From JAPOXR01 sp963664715 (GTDB taxonomy: Bacteria; Pseudomonadota; Alphaproteobacteria; Rhodobacterales; Rhodobacteraceae), in assembly GCA_963664715.2 (NCBI GenBank), contig CAXXUY010000001.1, positions 558,001-622,000 of the forward strand: DNA of 64,000 nt, read 5' to 3'. Positions 62,417-64,000 of this stretch are shown piece after piece; within the stretch, counting starts at the first letter, position 1; each line of letters starts with the position of its first letter. The notes below the pieces were generated by a model. That model was not told the DNA's origin and searched no databases. It worked only from the letters and a program-made list of their open reading frames with translations. A program made the position numbers and the translations under genes.

Positions 62417-63460
62417 CTACTGATACTGGATCTGTCCAGTGGATTTGGCCCAGTAGTCGTTGAAGTCGAAGGACGCGTCCCTGCTACGGAATTCGGCGAT
62501 ATTCGCAGGAGTTACGACGATTCCGGTTCCGTAGAACTCGCGGTGCGCATGTGGCTCGGCCGCGATGTCGATTGCGCCGCTTGCCGCAGCATGGCAGAGC
62601 GAAAGCCCCATGCCGCCTGTCCACATCGGATCCCAGGCCACTGTTCCGGCCATTTCGCCAGCTTCAACTGCCGACAGGGCAGCTTCAGTGCCGTCGATCC
62701 CTACAACCGGAACCTCACCGGCCTTGCCTTCCTGTCGAAGTGCTTCGAGCGCGCCGATTCCCATTGAGTCGTTGGCGGCCCAGACACCCTTGATCTCGTC
62801 GCCATATCGGGTCAACCAGGCCTGCATGATTTCGAATGCCTTGGTTTCGTTCCAGTCAGCTGGCTGAAAGTCGAGAACCTGGACCTTGCCGCCGGTTTCG
62901 GCAACTGCCTGCTCCATGCCGAGTTTCCGCTCGATTGCCGGAACGTTCGACAGGATCCCACCAATGGCGACAATTCCGCCGGATCCACCCATCGCGTCGA
63001 TAAGGGCGTTGGTGATTTCCTTGGAAGTTCCGACTCCGGAAAATGACATGTGGGCGACATAGTTGGGATCGTGGTCCCAGGGATGAAGGTCATCCGGCTT
63101 GTTCCACTGGGTCACGACATAAGCGCCAGCCTCCTTTGCTTCGTCAACGATTGTTGCTGCATCAGGCGAGTCGTTCGGGTCGACATTGATGCAGACATTG
63201 CCGTTGGTACGCGAAATCAGGGCGCGGATGTCGGCAAGTCCCTTTTCCGAGTTGCCTTCGGTTACCAGTACCTCGAAGGGCAGGCCTACCGACTTGGCGA
63301 ACTCTTCACCGCCGCGCGCAAAGGTTGCGTGGTACGGGTTTGACAGCGACCGCATCGAAATTGCGAGCGTCATGTCATCAGCAAAACTGGCCGTGTATAT
63401 TCCCGACGACAGCGCCGCTGCCGTGGCGAACATCACTGAATGGCGAGCAATCTTACCCAT
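62417..63460 (-). CDS. Ribose-type ABC transporter substrate-binding protein
   Basis: A 347-residue periplasmic protein. Signal peptide about 1-27 (IARHSVMFATAAALSSGIYTASFA), then a type I periplasmic fold: TLAISMRSLSNPYHATFARGGEEFAKSVGL, NVCINVDPNDSPDAATIVDEAKEAGAYVVTQWNKPDD, GGSGGIVAIGGILSNVPAIERKLGMEQAVAE and GVWAANDSMGIGALEALR. The ATG has GAGG eight bases upstream. First in the operon. The ligand is a sugar or polyol of unknown identity; tryptophan and aspartate residues in QWNKPDD suit a sugar. Confidence 0.9.
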   Translation of the reverse strand: MGKIARHSVMFATAAALSSGIYTASFADDMTLAISMRSLSNPYHATFARGGEEFAKSVGLPFEVLVTEGNSEKGLADIRALISRTNGNVCINVDPNDSPDAATIVDEAKEAGAYVVTQWNKPDDLHPWDHDPNYVAHMSFSGVGTSKEITNALIDAMGGSGGIVAIGGILSNVPAIERKLGMEQAVAETGGKVQVLDFQPADWNETKAFEIMQAWLTRYGDEIKGVWAANDSMGIGALEALRQEGKAGEVPVVGIDGTEAALSAVEAGEMAGTVAWDPMWTGGMGLSLCHAAASGAIDIAAEPHAHREFYGTGIVVTPANIAEFRSRDASFDFNDYWAKSTGQIQYQ

Positions 63461-63484
63461 TTATGTTTCCTCTCTTGTCGAATG

Positions 63485-63498
63485 AACCAAACAGTTAC
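63485..63498. promoter_or_regulatory. Candidate operator of the ribose-type ABC operon
   Basis: AACCAAACAGTTAC at 63485-63498 lies 25 bases upstream of the binding-protein start. It equals the acyl-CoA dehydrogenase operon element in all bases except the central pair (AACCA-N2-CAGTTAC). A TetR-type gene lies on the other side of the same gap. Regulation is inferred. Confidence 0.5.
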
Positions 63499-63763
63499 TT
63501 ACTATTCCACCGGAATGGAGTCAAGCCAGCATTGATGATTCGAAGAATCACGGGCCTGAATCCAAGCAAGTCGAAATTCACTTCAGGAAGGACACGCCGG
63601 ACGTCCGAAACATGCCAGCTGCGCAGCCGGGTTCCTGTTCGGGAGGCTCGATCCTGACGTCTGACCGATCGGGAGGGAACCGGTATGTCGAGGCCATCGC
63701 AATCGCTGGGCGATGGCCAGGTTGAACCCGCAGGTCTTCCCGGGCCCTCGTGAACCGGACACA

Positions 63764-64000
63764 TCAAGGGTCCCTGGTTACCAGCCTCATGATCGTATCG
63801 ATATTGAACTCCAGTCGCTCCTCCAGTGCCTCGGGCGCCATGAGGTCGCGCTCGAAGATTATCGAGCCCGTGTACCTGTTGGTCAGGTAGTAATAGCCGA
63901 TTGCCGCGATCGTGATGTTGAGCTGCACCGGATCAATTCCCTGTCGAAACACGCCGGCATCAACGCCGCGCTGGAGAATGCGCCCGACCATGCTCACGAA
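63764..64000 (-). CDS. TetR family regulator, C-terminal part only
   Basis: The frame is open to the right window edge, so only the last 79 residues are seen: GRILQRGVDAGVFRQGIDPVQLNITIAAIGYYYLTNRYT, then ERDLMAPEALEERLEFNIDTIMRLV. This is the C-terminal ligand/dimerisation domain of TetR regulators related to RutR-like forms. The DNA-binding domain lies outside the window. Upstream of the ABC operon on the same strand, 303 bases separate them, so it is a candidate regulator of that operon. Confidence 0.7.
   Translation of the reverse strand, partial: FVSMVGRILQRGVDAGVFRQGIDPVQLNITIAAIGYYYLTNRYTGSIIFERDLMAPEALEERLEFNIDTIMRLVTRDP

Noticed and set aside
1..64000. CRISPR arrays, rRNA, tRNA or prophage
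   Set aside because: No spaced repeats, no TPsiC-like arms with matching acceptor stems and no phage genes were seen on reading both strands.

Overview
The window reads as a chromosomal segment of a moderately GC-rich alphaproteobacterium. The best taxonomic evidence is the SOS block imuA-imuB-dnaE2, preceded by an alphaproteobacterial LexA box (direct repeat GAAC-N7-GAAC, i.e. GTTC-N7-GTTC on the other strand). The abundance of high-affinity ABC and TTT transporters, taurine uptake genes and sulfatases fits a marine or host-associated heterotroph. Several gaps of 0.6-1.1 kb without recognisable genes and a cluster of broken genes suggest ongoing gene decay; a symbiotic lifestyle would fit but is only inference.

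Layout. 1-3.5 kb: taurine-type ABC transporter (tauC partial, tauB, tauA) on the minus strand with a divergent Lrp/AsnC regulator. 3.6-4.7 kb: 4-hydroxyphenylpyruvate dioxygenase. 5.8-9 kb: an M24 hydrolase resembling ectoine hydrolase DoeA, a coupled short ORF, and a LysR regulator. 9-14.4 kb: a plus-strand unit of tctC-tctB-tctA, a metallo-beta-lactamase-fold hydrolase and a sulfatase. 14.5-16.7 kb: copper genes copD, copC and DUF4396, divergent from cueR across a classic 19-bp-spacer MerR promoter. 17-27.5 kb: a second sulfatase facing its formylglycine-generating enzyme, which ends a minus-strand sugar block (SorC regulator, class II aldolase/epimerase, Zn dehydrogenase, FGGY kinase, LuxP-like binding protein, ABC permease and ATPase). 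28-31 kb: an EamA exporter and an acyl-CoA dehydrogenase. 30.8-33.1 kb: pseudogenes of fumarase beta, fumarase alpha, sdhC and sdhB, all visibly mutated. 33.2-40.3 kb: a carbohydrate-type ABC operon carrying a NIF3-family gene and an NMT1/THI5-like gene. 41-45 kb: DUF899 protein, NAD-dependent epimerase, EamA transporter. 45.7-51.4 kb: SOS mutagenesis cassette. 51.8-57.6 kb: SRPBCC protein, psuK-psuG pseudouridine catabolism, and a DUF993/SDR/acyl-CoA dehydrogenase operon. 58.9-64 kb: a ribose-type ABC transporter and the 3' part of a TetR gene.

The most interesting candidate system is the 18.5-27.5 kb block. Its periplasmic binding protein resembles LuxP, the Vibrio AI-2 receptor, and keeps most of the ligand contacts including both borate-contacting arginines, yet it sits with a transporter, a kinase, an aldolase-type enzyme and a SorC-family (LsrR-like) regulator, an arrangement analogous to an lsr operon, plus a sulfatase-activating enzyme. 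A second lead is a near-identical palindromic motif just upstream of the acyl-CoA dehydrogenase operon and of the ribose-type ABC operon, which could define a small TetR regulon.
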